From Stagnihabitans tardus (lineage in GTDB: Bacteria; Pseudomonadota; Alphaproteobacteria; Rhodobacterales; Rhodobacteraceae): a stretch of 64,000 nucleotides of DNA. Of the stretch, positions 41,634 through 51,502 are shown one piece after another. The position numbers and the translations under genes are program-made. Within the stretch, counting starts at the first letter, position 1. Each line of letters starts with the position of its first letter. The stretch is from NCBI RefSeq assembly GCF_009925085.1, contig NZ_JAABNR010000009.1:124001-188000 (forward strand). Reading direction: 5' to 3'. The notes below the pieces were generated by a model. The model was not told where the DNA came from, did no database searches, and was given only the letters and a program-made list of their open reading frames with translations.

Positions 41634-42269
41634 ATGTTTCGCCGTCGCAATCCGCTGTCCTGGGCCCAATGGGCGAAGGAACAGGTCTATCCCCGCGGCG
41701 GCTTCAAGCGGGCCACGACCTATCTATGGCACCGGCTGCGCCGCCTGCCTGACCCGCCGCACCGCATCGCACGCGGGGTCTTTGCCGGAACCTTCGTGAA
41801 TTTCCCGCCGATCCTTGGGGTTCAGGTCCTTTCGGCCCTGGGCCTCGCCTGGGTCATGCGCGGCAACCTTTTGGCGGCGGCCCTGGCCACGCTTCTGTCC
41901 AACCCCGTGACGACGCCTGTCATCGCGGTCGTGTCGCTGAAGATGGGGTACTGGATGCTGGGGGTCGAGGCCGACTTCACGCTCCACACCGTCTTTGCCG
42001 CCTTCAGCGCGGCGGGCCATGACCTGTGGCAGAACTTCCTGGCGATCTTCACCAAGAAGGAAGCCCATTGGGATGGCCTGATCGAGTTCTGGAACAACAT
42101 CTACCTGCCCTACCTCGTGGGCTCGATCATCCCGGGGCTCATCACCTCGAGCGTGCTTTACAAGCTGACGATCCCGGCCCTGACCGCCTACCAGGCCCTG
42201 CGCCACCGCGCCTTGCTGAAGCGCGTCGCGGCGCGTCGCGAGGCGGCGGAGCGCGACCGCAGCAAATAG
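41634..42269 (+). CDS. DUF2062 membrane protein
   Basis: Inner-membrane protein of 211 residues with DUF2062 and three to four hydrophobic segments. DPPHRIARGVFAGTFVNFPPILGVQ and LSNPVTTPVIAVVSLKMG are the family signatures. The C-terminus is basic (Arg/Lys rich) and probably cytoplasmic. Function unknown. It lies nine bases after the RelA/SpoT gene and 63 before pdxJ, a conserved order in Rhodobacterales. Confidence 0.88.
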   Translation: MFRRRNPLSWAQWAKEQVYPRGGFKRATTYLWHRLRRLPDPPHRIARGVFAGTFVNFPPILGVQVLSALGLAWVMRGNLLAAALATLLSNPVTTPVIAVVSLKMGYWMLGVEADFTLHTVFAAFSAAGHDLWQNFLAIFTKKEAHWDGLIEFWNNIYLPYLVGSIIPGLITSSVLYKLTIPALTAYQALRHRALLKRVAARREAAERDRSK

Positions 42270-42332
42270 GGGCAGGGGGCCTTCCCCCCGGCGCTCCAAG
42301 GCCCTAGAACAGGGCAAACGGGGATGAGAGCC

Positions 42333-43085
42333 ATGAAAAACCTTGGAAAGCTGCGTCTGGGCGTGAACATCGACCATGTGGCCACCGTGCGCAATGCACG
42401 CGGCTCGGCCTGGCCCGATCCGCTGCGGGCGGCGCTTCTGGCCGAGGCTGCGGGGGCCGATGGCATCACCGCCCATCTGCGCGAAGACCGCCGCCACATC
42501 CGCGACGCCGATATGTCGGCCTTGAAGGCGGGCATCGGCATCCCGCTGAACTTCGAATGCGCCGCCACCGAGGAAATGGCGCGGATCGTTCTGGAAACCC
42601 GTCCCCATGCCGTCTGCCTGGTGCCGGAAAAGCGGACCGAGCGGACGACTGAGGGCGGCCTCGATGTCGCGGGCGACGAGGCGCGGCTGCGCGATTACAT
42701 CGCCCCCCTGCGCGAGGCCGGGGCTCGGGTTTCCATGTTCATCGGCCATGATCCCCGCCAGATCGAGGCCTCGGCCCGGATCGGCGCGGCGGTGGTCGAG
42801 CTTCACACCGGCCACTACAGCGACCTTCACGCCGAGGGCCGCGAGGACGAGGCTGCGGCCGAGCTTGCGGCGCTCGCCCGGGGCGCGGCCCTTGCCCATT
42901 CGCTTGGCCTCGAGGTCCATGCCGGCCATGGGCTCACCTATGACAACGTGGCCCCCATCGCCGCGCTGCCCGAGGTGATGGAGCTGAACATCGGCCATTT
43001 CCTGATCGGCGAGGCGATTTACCTCGGCCTTGAAGAGGCCATCCGCGAGATGCGCCGCCGCATGGACGAGGCACGCGGGTCGTGA
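42333..43085 (+). CDS. pdxJ: Pyridoxine 5'-phosphate synthase
   Basis: TIM-barrel enzyme of 250 residues that condenses 3-amino-2-oxopropyl phosphate with deoxyxylulose 5-phosphate to pyridoxine 5'-phosphate. [50 protein letters not shown] and [12 protein letters not shown] are conserved. An ATG nine bases earlier (42324) is possible, but 42333 has better spacing to GGGGA. Stop overlaps the acpS start. Confidence 0.95.
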   Translation: MKNLGKLRLGVNIDHVATVRNARGSAWPDPLRAALLAEAAGADGITAHLREDRRHIRDADMSALKAGIGIPLNFECAATEEMARIVLETRPHAVCLVPEKRTERTTEGGLDVAGDEARLRDYIAPLREAGARVSMFIGHDPRQIEASARIGAAVVELHTGHYSDLHAEGREDEAAAELAALARGAALAHSLGLEVHAGHGLTYDNVAPIAALPEVMELNIGHFLIGEAIYLGLEEAIREMRRRMDEARGS

Positions 43086-43534
43086 TCCTCGGCATCGGCT
43101 CGGACCTGTGCAACATCGAGCGGATCGAGGCGACGCTGACCCGCCACGGTGACCGGTTCCGCAACCGCGTCTTCACGCCCGAGGAACAATCCCGCGCCGA
43201 GGGCCGCCCGCGCACGGTGGCGGCCACCTATGCCAAGCGCTGGGCGGCGAAAGAGGCCTGCTCCAAGGCGCTCGGCACCGGGCTGCGCATGGGGATCGCC
43301 TGGAAGGACATGGCCGTCTCGAACCTCTGGACCGGCCAGCCCGTCATGGCGCTGACCGGCTGGGCGGCCGAAAGGCTCGCCCAGATGACCCCGCAGGGCC
43401 ACCGCGCCGTGGTTCATGTGACCCTGACCGATGACCACCCCTGGGCCCAGGCCTTCGTCGTGATCGAGGCCCTGCCCGAGACGACCCCCCCGCCTCCCGG
43501 CGAGTTGACCCCGGATCAAGCGGCCCCCGCTTGA
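43082..43534 (+). CDS. acpS: Holo-[acyl-carrier-protein] synthase
   Basis: Phosphopantetheinyl transferase of 150 residues that activates ACP with Co[20 protein letters not shown] (Mg-binding Asp) and [18 protein letters not shown] are diagnostic. It uses a GTG start that overlaps the pdxJ stop as GTGA. The C-terminal 15 residues are Pro-rich and longer than usual. Confidence 0.95.
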   Translation: MILGIGSDLCNIERIEATLTRHGDRFRNRVFTPEEQSRAEGRPRTVAATYAKRWAAKEACSKALGTGLRMGIAWKDMAVSNLWTGQPVMALTGWAAERLAQMTPQGHRAVVHVTLTDDHPWAQAFVVIEALPETTPPPPGELTPDQAAPA

Positions 43535-43589
43535 CACAAGCCCCGCCGCGCGCCAAGAGCGCGAGGGTCCATAGGCAAGGAACACAGGC

Positions 43590-44396
43590 ATGGCATCGAA
43601 AGACGGCGGCATCGTCGAAACCCTCAAGACCCTGTTCTGGGCGGGCGTCATCGCCGTGGGCTTCCGCTCGCTCTTGTTCCAACCCTTCTTCATCCCCTCC
43701 GAGTCGATGAAGGACACGCTTTTGGTCGGCGACTTCCTCTTCGTGAACAAGATGGCCTATGGCTATTCCTCGGTCTCTTGCGAGATCCCCTTCACCAAGA
43801 TCAGCCTGTGCCCCTGGTCGGGCCGGGTCGAGCTGCCGCTCTTGTCGGGAAAGCCCGAGCGTGGCGATGTCGTGGTCTTCCGCCACCCGGTCTCGGGTCA
43901 GGACTATATCAAGCGGCTGATCGGCCTGCCGGGCGACAAGATCCAGATGAAGCTGGGCGTCCTGTACATCAACGGCGAAGAGGCCCCCCAGACGCCGGAC
44001 GGCGTCTTCGAAGAGGTCTTCGAACCCCAGGGCTCGATGGACTCGACCCCGCGCTGCTCCAATGCCCCGGTCGGCGTCGGCGGCATCTGCGAGAAGGAAC
44101 GCGCGATCGAGACCCTGCCGGGCGGGACCAAGCATTCGGTCCTGAACATCGACACCAACGGCCATGCCGACAACACCGATGTCTTCACCGTGCCCGAGGG
44201 CGAGTATTTCTTCATGGGCGACAACCGCGACAATTCGATGGACAGCCGCTACAGCCAGACGGCGGGCGGGGTGGGCTTCGTCCCGGCCGATCTCTTGGTG
44301 GGTCGGGCGGATCGGATCATGTTCTCGTCGGCGGGCTCCTCGCTCTTCTACTTCTGGACCTGGCGCGGCGACCGGTTCTTCAAGGCGGTGGAATGA
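43590..44396 (+). CDS. lepB: Signal peptidase I
   Basis: Membrane-bound serine protease of 268 residues that removes Sec signal peptides. One N-terminal transmembrane helix precedes [12 protein letters not shown], where Ser39 is the nucleophile. [12 protein letters not shown] provides Lys108 as general base, and [13 protein letters not shown] is the C-terminal signature. Unusual Cys residues occur in the [21 protein letters not shown] and GGICEK insert. The stop overlaps the rnc start. Confidence 0.96.
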   Translation: MASKDGGIVETLKTLFWAGVIAVGFRSLLFQPFFIPSESMKDTLLVGDFLFVNKMAYGYSSVSCEIPFTKISLCPWSGRVELPLLSGKPERGDVVVFRHPVSGQDYIKRLIGLPGDKIQMKLGVLYINGEEAPQTPDGVFEEVFEPQGSMDSTPRCSNAPVGVGGICEKERAIETLPGGTKHSVLNIDTNGHADNTDVFTVPEGEYFFMGDNRDNSMDSRYSQTAGGVGFVPADLLVGRADRIMFSSAGSSLFYFWTWRGDRFFKAVE

Positions 44397-45073
44397 AGCT
44401 GGCTGCCGATATCCAGGCCTTTGCGGCCCGGATCGGCCATGACTTCGGCCAGCCTGCGCTTTTGACCCAGGCGCTGACCCATGCCTCGATGTCCTCGGCC
44501 ACAAGGGCCGACAACCAGCGGCTGGAGTTCCTGGGCGACCGGGTCCTGGGCCTGGTCATGGCCGAGGCGCTTCTGAAGGCCGACAAGAAGGCCGCCGAGG
44601 GGGCGCTTGCGCCGCGCTTCAACGCCCTGGTGCGCAAGGAGACCTGCGCCGAGGTGGCGCGCGACTGCGGACTTGGCGAGGTGCTGAAGCTTGGCCGGTC
44701 CGAGATGATCTCGGGCGGGCGCAAGAAAGAGGCTCTGCTGGGCGATGCGATGGAGGCGGTGATTGCCGCCGTCTACCTGGATGCCGGTTTCGATGCCGCG
44801 CGGGCCCTGGTGCTGCGGCTGTGGGGCGAGCGCATCGCCAAGGTGGAAAGCGACGCCCGCGACCCCAAGACCAGCTTGCAGGAATGGGCCCAGGGCCGCG
44901 CCATGCCGCCTCCGGTCTATGAAGAGACGGGGCGCGAGGGGCCGGATCACCAGCCGGTCTTCACCGTGCGGGTGACCTTGGCCAATGGCGAGACCGAGGC
45001 GGCCAAGGCGGGCTCGAAGCGCATCGCCGAACAGATGGCGGCGCGGGCGCTTCTCTCCCGGCTGTCAAGCTGA
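44393..45073 (+). CDS. rnc: Ribonuclease III
   Basis: Double-strand-specific endoribonuclease for rRNA and mRNA processing, 226 residues. The catalytic helix is [15 protein letters not shown] (the usual ERLEFLGD with Asn-Gln before Arg), with [22 protein letters not shown]-terminal dsRNA-binding domain begins near [12 protein letters not shown]. The ATG overlaps the lepB stop. The usual next gene, era, does not follow. A minus-strand cupin does. Confidence 0.95.
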   Translation: MKLAADIQAFAARIGHDFGQPALLTQALTHASMSSATRADNQRLEFLGDRVLGLVMAEALLKADKKAAEGALAPRFNALVRKETCAEVARDCGLGEVLKLGRSEMISGGRKKEALLGDAMEAVIAAVYLDAGFDAARALVLRLWGERIAKVESDARDPKTSLQEWAQGRAMPPPVYEETGREGPDHQPVFTVRVTLANGETEAAKAGSKRIAEQMAARALLSRLSS

Positions 45074-45089
45074 GGTCCGACCGGCGCGC

Positions 45090-45443
45090 TTACTTCAGCT
45101 TGATGCAGAAATGCTTGCGGACCGGCTTTTCGATCTTCCAGGTCCCCTTGAAGCCCGGCTCGACCACGAAGCCATCGCCGGGGTGCAGCGTGACGGGGTC
45201 CGCGCCCTCGGCGGTGATGGTGATCTGGCCCTCGATCAGGTGGACGAATTCGTAGAATTTATAGGTCGTAGACCAGGTCCCCAGCGTCGCCTCCCAGGTG
45301 CCGCTGATCACGCTGCCGTCGATGGAAGTGTGCTGGACCCAGGTCTTCATCGTGGGATTGCCCTCGATCTTGACCCAGCCATCGAGGTCGGTCAGCAGGG
45401 GCTCGGGCCCCGGGGCGGGAAAGCGGAAAACCATATCGGCCAT
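45090..45443 (-). CDS. Cupin protein (EutQ-like/DUF861)
   Basis: Single-domain cupin of 117 residues. WSTTYKFYEFVHLIEGQITITAEGADPVTLHPGDGFVVEPGFKGTWKIEKPVRKHF spans both cupin motifs and matches the cupin_3/DUF861 group, in which ligands are poorly conserved. Start 45443 has an AAAGGA site upstream. The substrate is unknown. It interrupts the expected rnc-era linkage. Confidence 0.8.
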   Translation of the reverse strand: MADMVFRFPAPGPEPLLTDLDGWVKIEGNPTMKTWVQHTSIDGSVISGTWEATLGTWSTTYKFYEFVHLIEGQITITAEGADPVTLHPGDGFVVEPGFKGTWKIEKPVRKHFCIKLK

Positions 45444-45562
45444 GTTTTGTCCTTTCGGGTGGCGGTCTGGCCCCGTGGTAGGACGCGCGGCCTTTCCTGA
45501 CAAGCGGGCTGCTTGCAGGGCGCCGGGCTTTCTGCTTTGAACGCGACCAAAAGGAGACCCAG

Positions 45563-46138
45563 ATGCTGATCCGCGAAGCCAAGGCCTCGGATGCCGCCGA
45601 TCTCGTGCGGTATATCAACATGGCCGCCGATGACCTGCCCTTGCATTTCTGGAAGAGGTCCGTGGGGCCCGAGGGTGACCCCTGGGCCTGGGGCCGCGAA
45701 AGGGCCATGCGCGAGACGGGCGGCTTTTCCTATCGCAACGCCTGGCTGGCCGAGGTCGAAGGCCAGGTGGCCGCCTGTCTCCTCGGTTATCCGGCCGAGG
45801 ATGAACCCGGCCCCATCGACCCCGATACCCCGCCGATCTTCGTGCCTCTGTTGGAGCTCGAGGCCCTGGCGCCGGGGTCCTGGTATCTGAACGTCCTGGC
45901 CACCGATGGCGCCTTTCGCGGCAAGGGCTGCGGCTCGGCGCTTCTGGCCCATGCCGAGGCGGTGACGCGGGCCACGGGGCGCCAGGTGGTCAGCCTGATC
46001 GCCGCCGATACCCATCTGGATGCCCTCCGGCTTTACCGCGCCAAGGGCTATCAAGAGGTGGCCCGCCGCGCCGTGGTGAAACAGGATTGGGATGTGGCGG
46101 CGACGGAGTGGATCCTTTTCACCAAGCGCCTCGGCTGA
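45563..46138 (+). CDS. GNAT-family N-acetyltransferase
   Basis: GCN5-related acetyltransferase of 191 residues. WYLNVLATDGAFRGKGCGSALLAHAEA contains the acetyl-CoA pyrophosphate-binding R-G-K-G-C-G motif, and LRLYRAKGYQEVARR is the C-terminal motif B. The start at 45563 follows AAAGGAGA. Target unknown. Confidence 0.85.
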   Translation: MLIREAKASDAADLVRYINMAADDLPLHFWKRSVGPEGDPWAWGRERAMRETGGFSYRNAWLAEVEGQVAACLLGYPAEDEPGPIDPDTPPIFVPLLELEALAPGSWYLNVLATDGAFRGKGCGSALLAHAEAVTRATGRQVVSLIAADTHLDALRLYRAKGYQEVARRAVVKQDWDVAATEWILFTKRLG

Positions 46139-46144
46139 AAAAGG

Positions 46145-46170
46145 CCCGGCCCCCCGGGAAGGGGGCCGGG
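46145..46170 (-). terminator. Terminator of the RTX gene
   Basis: A perfect 10-base-pair stem CCCGGCCCCC/GGGGGCCGGG with a 6-base loop. On the minus strand it is followed by CCTTTTT (46138-46144), a good T-tract. It also lies directly after the convergent GNAT stop. Confidence 0.8.
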
Positions 46171-46218
46171 AGAGCCCGGCATTGGGGACGGGCCGGGCTC
46201 CAGCGGGTCGAGGCCTGG

Positions 46219-47796
46219 TCAGATCAGCCAGATGTCACCCGCATCCAACAGCGGCTTGGTGGTCAGAAGCGCGACATGCACCGCCGCCGCCCCGCCCTTG
46301 CCATCTGCATCGTAAAGCAGAACGCCGGTGGTCGCGTTGTAGATCAGGTGCTGGTCGGGCGTCTGCGTATGGGTGCCCGCCACGAAGGCCAGGGGGGCCA
46401 GCGCTCCGGCCGGGTCTGCGGCAAAGGCCGTGAAGACCGAGCGGTCCAGCACGATCATGTCGATCCCATGCATGAAATCTGTGATCCTGTCGCGCTGGGC
46501 GCTGGTTTCCAGCGTGTCGAAGACGAAACTGTCCGGCCCGGTGCCGCCATTGAGCAGGTCACTGCCCGCCCCGCCCTTCAGCCTGTCCGATCCGACCCCG
46601 CCCGTCAGCGTGTCGCGCCCCGCGAGCCCTGACAGCACATTGTCCGCGCCATTGCCGGTCAGGACATTGTCCAGCCCATTGCCCATGCCCGACACGGCGG
46701 TCCCCGTCAGGAGCAGGTTCTCGATGCTGTTCATCATCGGCCAGGCGCTGAGGCTGTAATCGATCCCGGTGCGCACCGTGTCGATGCCTCCGGTGTCGCC
46801 GACATAATCCCCCAGGCTGTCGACGATATAGACATCGTTTCCGTCGTAACCTGCGAAGTTGTCATTGCCAGACCCGCCATCCATCGTGTCGTTGCCGTCA
46901 TCGCCATAAATGGAATCGTTGCCCGCTCCGCCCTGCACGAGGTCATGGCCCGGCCCGCCGAACAGCACGTCATGACCATCGCCGCCATGGACGCTGTCGT
47001 TGCCAGCGCCTGCCTCCAGGTAGTCGTCGCCGCCGTTGCCGATCAGCGTGTCGTTGCCCGCATCGCCGTTCACCTGCTCGGACCCATCGCCGCCCGAGAT
47101 ATAGTCGTTGCCGTCCCAGCCGCGATAGAGGTTCTGCGCCAGGACCCCGTTGACCAGCGTGGCCGTGTTGACGGTATAGGCCCGGCCCACGATGATCGTA
47201 TCATCCCCGGCCCCGCCCTGGATGCCGTTCAGGGCCTCGAAGCCGCGGACACTCGAGCCGCCGACAATGCCGACCCCGCCGCCCCACATCCGCGACAGAT
47301 CCACCAGGTAGGCCGAGCGGTCCAGCGTGCCATCGGTGTGGTAATATCCGCCAAGCTTGATCTGCAACTTGTCGGTGTCGGCACCTCCGGTCACCGTGGC
47401 CCCGGTCGAAAGCCCGTATTCGTCCAGCTGGACCATGTCATTGCCCGTGCCGCCATTGACGACATCGCTGCCGCCCTCGGTGGCGCCATCGCCGTTGAAG
47501 ACCCAGATGAAGTCATTGCCCGCGTCGCCCATCAGGGTGTCGTCGCCCGCATTGCCGGACAGGAAGTCGTCCCCCAGTCCACCATAGATCGTGTCGAGCC
47601 GGTTTCCGCCCGTCGTGTTGTCGTTGCCCTGACCGCCATAGATCAGGTTGTTGCCGCCGCCCCCGTTGATGAAATCATGGCCTCCAAGGCCGTAGATCGT
47701 GTCGTCGACATCCCAGGAGACATTGCCCCCGCCGTCGATCGTGGCGGAGCCGCGCGGGATGATGTCGTCGCCCGAAGTGCCTGTCATGATCGGCAT
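46219..47796 (-). CDS. RTX-type calcium-binding secreted protein
   Basis: Protein of 525 residues with many glycine/aspartate nonapeptides of the GGxGxDxLx type (for example GGLGDDFLSGNAGDDTLMGDAGNDFIW and GGDGHDVLFGGPGHDLVQGGAGNDSIYGDDGNDTMDGG). These form Ca2+-binding parallel beta-rolls. There is no Sec signal. The C-terminal about 100 residues resemble the type I secretion end of serralysin-like proteins. There is no protease or lipase domain in the rest. No type I secretion genes are nearby. A GGTTAAC sequence is present upstream. Confidence 0.88.
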   Translation of the reverse strand: MPIMTGTSGDDIIPRGSATIDGGGNVSWDVDDTIYGLGGHDFINGGGGNNLIYGGQGNDNTTGGNRLDTIYGGLGDDFLSGNAGDDTLMGDAGNDFIWVFNGDGATEGGSDVVNGGTGNDMVQLDEYGLSTGATVTGGADTDKLQIKLGGYYHTDGTLDRSAYLVDLSRMWGGGVGIVGGSSVRGFEALNGIQGGAGDDTIIVGRAYTVNTATLVNGVLAQNLYRGWDGNDYISGGDGSEQVNGDAGNDTLIGNGGDDYLEAGAGNDSVHGGDGHDVLFGGPGHDLVQGGAGNDSIYGDDGNDTMDGGSGNDNFAGYDGNDVYIVDSLGDYVGDTGGIDTVRTGIDYSLSAWPMMNSIENLLLTGTAVSGMGNGLDNVLTGNGADNVLSGLAGRDTLTGGVGSDRLKGGAGSDLLNGGTGPDSFVFDTLETSAQRDRITDFMHGIDMIVLDRSVFTAFAADPAGALAPLAFVAGTHTQTPDQHLIYNATTGVLLYDADGKGGAAAVHVALLTTKPLLDAGDIWLI

Positions 47797-47985
47797 GTGC
47801 TATTCCCTTTGTTCAATCTGCGCAGGGCCTGAAGACCGCCCCCTTCTGCAAACAGGTTAACGGTGCGGGGCAGGGCGGCCTATCGGCCAGATGGCCGAGG
47901 CGATGGCCTAGGCCGGATGGCCCATGCCATCGCAGAGGGGGCCTCGCCGATTGCCAAGCCTGCCCCCGGCATGGGAACATGGGCC

Positions 47986-49314
47986 ATGTTCACCAGCCCC
48001 TCCCCCTTCGAGGATGCCGACCGGGACTTCGCGGTCTCCCATCCCTTGCGGCCCCTGCTTCTGGCCGGGGTCGTGACGCTGCTCGCCTATGGCTGCGGCG
48101 TGGTTGTGGTCTGGTTCATCGCGCGGGGACTTCAGGGCTTCGGACTCTGGATCGGCGCGGCCCTGGTCTTCCTGGCCTCCTGGGCCGCCCTGGTGTCCGT
48201 CATGGCCTGGCGCCGCCCCGGCCCGCGTGAAACCGTGCTGATCTGGGGCAAGGCCTCGGTCTATATCATCCTGGTCTCGCAGCTCTTGGTGGCCTGGGCG
48301 ATCTGGGGCTTCTTCCCGGCGCTGGAGCCTGCGCCGCGCATGATGCTGGCGGGGATGTTCCTGATCTGCTCTCCGGCGCAGCTGATCGCCGCGCCCGAGA
48401 ACGTGGCGGCCAACCGCTTCGGCATCCTGGCCAGCGCGGGGTCGCTGGTGGCCTGGTTCGCGCTGCGGGGCGGGGGGCTGGATCTTGCCATGGCGGCATT
48501 CAGCTTCGGGGTCGGGGGGATGTTCTTTGTCCTCGCGGGCTATCTGCCCGGCACGGTGATCGAGACGGTGGCCGCCCGCCGCGCCGCCGAAGAGGCCCGC
48601 GCCCGGCTGGAGATCGCGCTGCAAGCCGTAGCCGAAGAGCGCGACGCCAAGACGCGCTTCATCGCGGCGGCGAGCCATGACCTCGGCCAACCCCTGCAAG
48701 CGGCGGGGCTCTTCTTCGACCAGGTCCTGCGCGCCCCCGATCCGGCGCAAAGGGCGCGGGCCGAGGATGGTGTCCGCCGCGCCTTTGCCGCCGCCGACCA
48801 GCTGATCTCCCATATGCTGAACCACCTGCGGCTCGAGGCCGATGCGGTCGATCCCTATCTGGTGACGCTGGAGCTTGGCCCGGTCCTGGCCCGCGTCGCG
48901 GCGCAATTCGCGCCCTCGGCCGAGGAGGCGGGGGCGCGGATCACGGTCCTGCCCAGTCGGGCAAGGGTGCGGGTCGACCGGGTGCTCTTCGAGCGCGCCC
49001 TGGGCAACCTGGTCGCCAATGCCATCACCCATGCGCGCGCCGCGCGCATCCTGGTGGGGGTGCGCCAGGCGGGCGGCCTGGTCCGGGTCTGGGTCATCGA
49101 CAATGGCGCGGGCATCGCGCGGGTCGATATGGGCCGGGTCTTCGACGACTACTACCGTGGCGACAGCGGGGCGCGGGTCAAGGGCGGCTTCGGCCTCGGC
49201 CTCGCCTCGGTGCGGCGGATCGCGCGGCTCATGGGGGGCTCTGCGGGGCTGGAACCCGCCTGGACCCGAGGCGCCGCCTTTTACCTGGAATTCCCCGGCC
49301 TGAAGGAGGAGTGA
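47986..49314 (+). CDS. Membrane sensor histidine kinase
   Basis: Two-component sensor of about 442 residues. Five to seven hydrophobic segments (residues 20-190) precede a coiled-coil (ARRAAEEARARLEIALQAVAEERD). FIAAASHDLGQPLQAAG is the HisKA phospho-acceptor box, and NLVANAITHA, VIDNGAGIARV and GFGLGLASV are the N, G1 and G2 boxes. The start may be 47971 or 47986. It is coupled to a LuxR-type response regulator whose ribosome binding site is inside the last codons. Confidence 0.88.
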   Translation: MFTSPSPFEDADRDFAVSHPLRPLLLAGVVTLLAYGCGVVVVWFIARGLQGFGLWIGAALVFLASWAALVSVMAWRRPGPRETVLIWGKASVYIILVSQLLVAWAIWGFFPALEPAPRMMLAGMFLICSPAQLIAAPENVAANRFGILASAGSLVAWFALRGGGLDLAMAAFSFGVGGMFFVLAGYLPGTVIETVAARRAAEEARARLEIALQAVAEERDAKTRFIAAASHDLGQPLQAAGLFFDQVLRAPDPAQRARAEDGVRRAFAAADQLISHMLNHLRLEADAVDPYLVTLELGPVLARVAAQFAPSAEEAGARITVLPSRARVRVDRVLFERALGNLVANAITHARAARILVGVRQAGGLVRVWVIDNGAGIARVDMGRVFDDYYRGDSGARVKGGFGLGLASVRRIARLMGGSAGLEPAWTRGAAFYLEFPGLKEE

Positions 49315-49316
49315 CG

Positions 49317-49949
49317 ATGCGCTTTCTGATCTGCGACGACCATGCCCTGGTGCGCGAGGCCCTGGGCGGCACGGTCTCGATGGGCTGGCCCGGGGCGGTG
49401 GTCGATCTTGCCGGGGATTTCCCCACGGCCTGGGCCAAGGCGGCCTTGGGCCATGACCTGATCCTGTGTGACCTGGTGATGCCCGGGGCCGCGCCCCTGG
49501 CCGGGATCGACGGGCTGATCCGGGCGGCGCCGGGGGTTCCGGTCCTGGTGGTGACCGGGACCGAGGATGACGCGCTTCTCCTGGACCTTCTGGCGCGGGG
49601 CGTGGCGGGCTTTGCGCCCAAGTCCGCCAGCGGCGCCATCATCGAGGCGGCGATGCGGCTGATCCTGGCGGGCGGGCGCTACCTGCCGCCGCGCCTGGCC
49701 GATATCGCCACCTCGCGCAGTCAAACCCTCCAGCGCGACGATGTGGCGCAACTGACCGCCCGGCTGACCGATCGGCAGATGGATGTGTTGCACCTGATCG
49801 CCAAGGGCCAGTCCAACAAGGAGATCGCCCGGGCTCTGGACCTCTCGCCCTCGACGGTGAAATCCCACATCAGCCATGTGCTGACCTGTCTTGGCGCCGC
49901 CAACCGGACCGAGGCCGCGATCAAGGCGCGGCTGTTGGACCTGGTCTGA
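49317..49949 (+). CDS. NarL/FixJ-type response regulator
   Basis: Response regulator of 210 residues. The receiver has CDDHALVREAL acidic pocket, DLILCDLVMPG phospho-acceptor Asp, VVTGTE Thr and PKSA Lys. The C-terminal LuxR-type helix-turn-helix is LTDRQMDVLHLIAKGQSNKEIARALDLSPSTVKSHI. Start ATG 49317 follows AAGGAGG. An overlapping GTG at 49311 is also possible. It is the partner of the preceding histidine kinase. Target genes are unknown. Confidence 0.92.
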   Translation: MRFLICDDHALVREALGGTVSMGWPGAVVDLAGDFPTAWAKAALGHDLILCDLVMPGAAPLAGIDGLIRAAPGVPVLVVTGTEDDALLLDLLARGVAGFAPKSASGAIIEAAMRLILAGGRYLPPRLADIATSRSQTLQRDDVAQLTARLTDRQMDVLHLIAKGQSNKEIARALDLSPSTVKSHISHVLTCLGAANRTEAAIKARLLDLV

Positions 49950-50004
49950 GCCTTGCGGGCGGGGCCCTCTTGGGGTCAACTGGCGCGCGACAGAGGGGGA
50001 TATG

Positions 50005-50727
50005 ATGACGAAAGTGGCAGTGGTGACGGGGGCGGCGGGGGGCCTGGGGCGGGCGATCAGCGCGCGGCTGATGGCCGATGGCCTGCATGTCGTGGGCATG
50101 GATATCGACGCTGCGGGGCTGGCAGAGATGGCCGCGCCGGGCTTCACCGGGCTGCGGGTCGACCTGATGGACGCGGAGGCGATTGCCTCGGCCTTTGCCG
50201 AGGTGGGGGCCGCTCACGGCGGGGTGGATGCGCTGGTGAACAACGCGGGCACCTGTTTCATGTCGGACTTCCCGCATATCCCGGCGCAGGAGCTGGAGGC
50301 CCAGATGCGGCTGAACTTCTCGGGCGCCTTTCATTGCTGCCAGGCGGCGATCCCCTTGATGGAGGGCCGCCCGGGCGTGCGCAAGATCGTCAATATCTCC
50401 TCGAACGGGGCCTATAACTTCGAGGTCTTCGACCCGCCGCATTACCGGGCCTCGAAGGCCGCTTTGGACACGCTGACCAAGGACCTCGCCCGCCGCTATG
50501 CCCGCGAGAAGATCGCGGTCAATTCCATTGCCCCCGCCATGACGGAAACGCCGCTCTTCAAGGTCCTGACCGAGGATGTCCTGGCCCGCGCCATCTCGGC
50601 CATGCCGCATGGCCACGCGATGCAACCCTCTGAAATCGCGGCCTGGGTGGGGTTCCTGATCTCTTCGGCCGGGGATGTCTCCAGCGGCAATGTGATCATC
50701 CTGAACCAGGGCCGCGACGTCAGGTGA
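50005..50727 (+). CDS. Short-chain dehydrogenase/reductase
   Basis: Classical SDR of 240 residues. VVTGAAGGLGRAISARL is the NAD(P)-binding glycine motif and DALVNNAGT the stabilising NNAG. VNISSNGAY supplies the catalytic Ser and HYRASKAAL the YxxxK. The site after beta-2 (MDID) suggests NAD preference. GAGGGGGA precedes adjacent ATGs at 50002 and 50005. The 3' end overlaps the convergent MBL gene by eight bases. Substrate unknown. Confidence 0.85.
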   Translation: MTKVAVVTGAAGGLGRAISARLMADGLHVVGMDIDAAGLAEMAAPGFTGLRVDLMDAEAIASAFAEVGAAHGGVDALVNNAGTCFMSDFPHIPAQELEAQMRLNFSGAFHCCQAAIPLMEGRPGVRKIVNISSNGAYNFEVFDPPHYRASKAALDTLTKDLARRYAREKIAVNSIAPAMTETPLFKVLTEDVLARAISAMPHGHAMQPSEIAAWVGFLISSAGDVSSGNVIILNQGRDVR

Positions 50728-51478
50728 AACAGCGGGGCGCCTTGGGCAGGTCGGGCCATTGCGCGGGGCAGTGGCCATAGATCACCCGGGCGCCGCGCGC
50801 CCGCGCAAGCGCCATGATCCGCGCGCCGTGGTGAATGGCGAGGGGGACATTCCACGATCCCGCAAAGCCCTCGTCGATCTCTGCCGGGCGGCTGATCGCG
50901 TCCGAGGTCAGGAGCATCCAGCCGGTCTGGGGAAGGCGCAGAAGGAAGGCCAGCTGGCCCGGCGCATGGCCGGGGCAAAACAGCACCTCGAAATCCGGGC
51001 CAAGGGTCAGGTCCTCGGTCACCAGCCGGTAATCGGCCTCGGGCCAGTCCATCTTCTGCCCGCCCGACCAGTAGAGCGGCTTGGGCAGGTCGCGCTCGGC
51101 CTTGGCGATCAGGATGGGGGCCGGGGCGAAGGCGCCCATATGGCCCAGGTGGTCGATATGGGTGTGGCTTTGGATCATCAGCGTGACATCGGAAGGCCGC
51201 AGCCCCAAAAGCGCCAACTGGGCCTGGGGTGTGTTTTGTGGGCCGATTTCCAGAAGCTCTCCAAAGGCGCCGAGCCCGTCCTCCCCCGTCGCGGCCTGGG
51301 GGTCGGTCACATATTTCCCCGGAAAGCCCGTGTCGATCAGCACCAGTTCCCCGGCGTCGGTCCGGATCGCAAAGCCGCAGATGCCGATGATGCGCGGCCC
51401 GGAATGGACCTTGAAGAGCCCGTAATCCAGCACGGCCAGAGAGAGGGGTTTCCCCCGCAGCGCAAACTGTTCCATCAT
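50720..51478 (-). CDS. Metallo-beta-lactamase-fold hydrolase, lactonase-like
   Basis: MBL-fold protein of 252 residues. SHTHIDHLGHMG (HxHxDH) near residue 105, a later FCPGHAPGQL His, LLTSDAI Asp and YGHCPAQ His complete a binuclear zinc site like that of AHL lactonases (AttM/AiiA type). Lactone hydrolysis is plausible but not established. It is divergent from the aminotransferase, with 24 bases between the starts. Confidence 0.8.
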   Translation of the reverse strand: MMEQFALRGKPLSLAVLDYGLFKVHSGPRIIGICGFAIRTDAGELVLIDTGFPGKYVTDPQAATGEDGLGAFGELLEIGPQNTPQAQLALLGLRPSDVTLMIQSHTHIDHLGHMGAFAPAPILIAKAERDLPKPLYWSGGQKMDWPEADYRLVTEDLTLGPDFEVLFCPGHAPGQLAFLLRLPQTGWMLLTSDAISRPAEIDEGFAGSWNVPLAIHHGARIMALARARGARVIYGHCPAQWPDLPKAPRCFT

Positions 51479-51502
51479 GGGCCGATCAAGAGGGGCGGGG
51501 CC

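Noticed and set aside
39057-41669. An 870-codon minus-strand frame opposite the RelA/SpoT gene
   Set aside because: Shadow frame produced by codon bias in the essential plus-strand gene.
47840-47862. CtrA binding site upstream of the RTX gene (GGTTAAC)
   Set aside because: Only a half-site is visible. The second TTAA half at the required spacing is not present.
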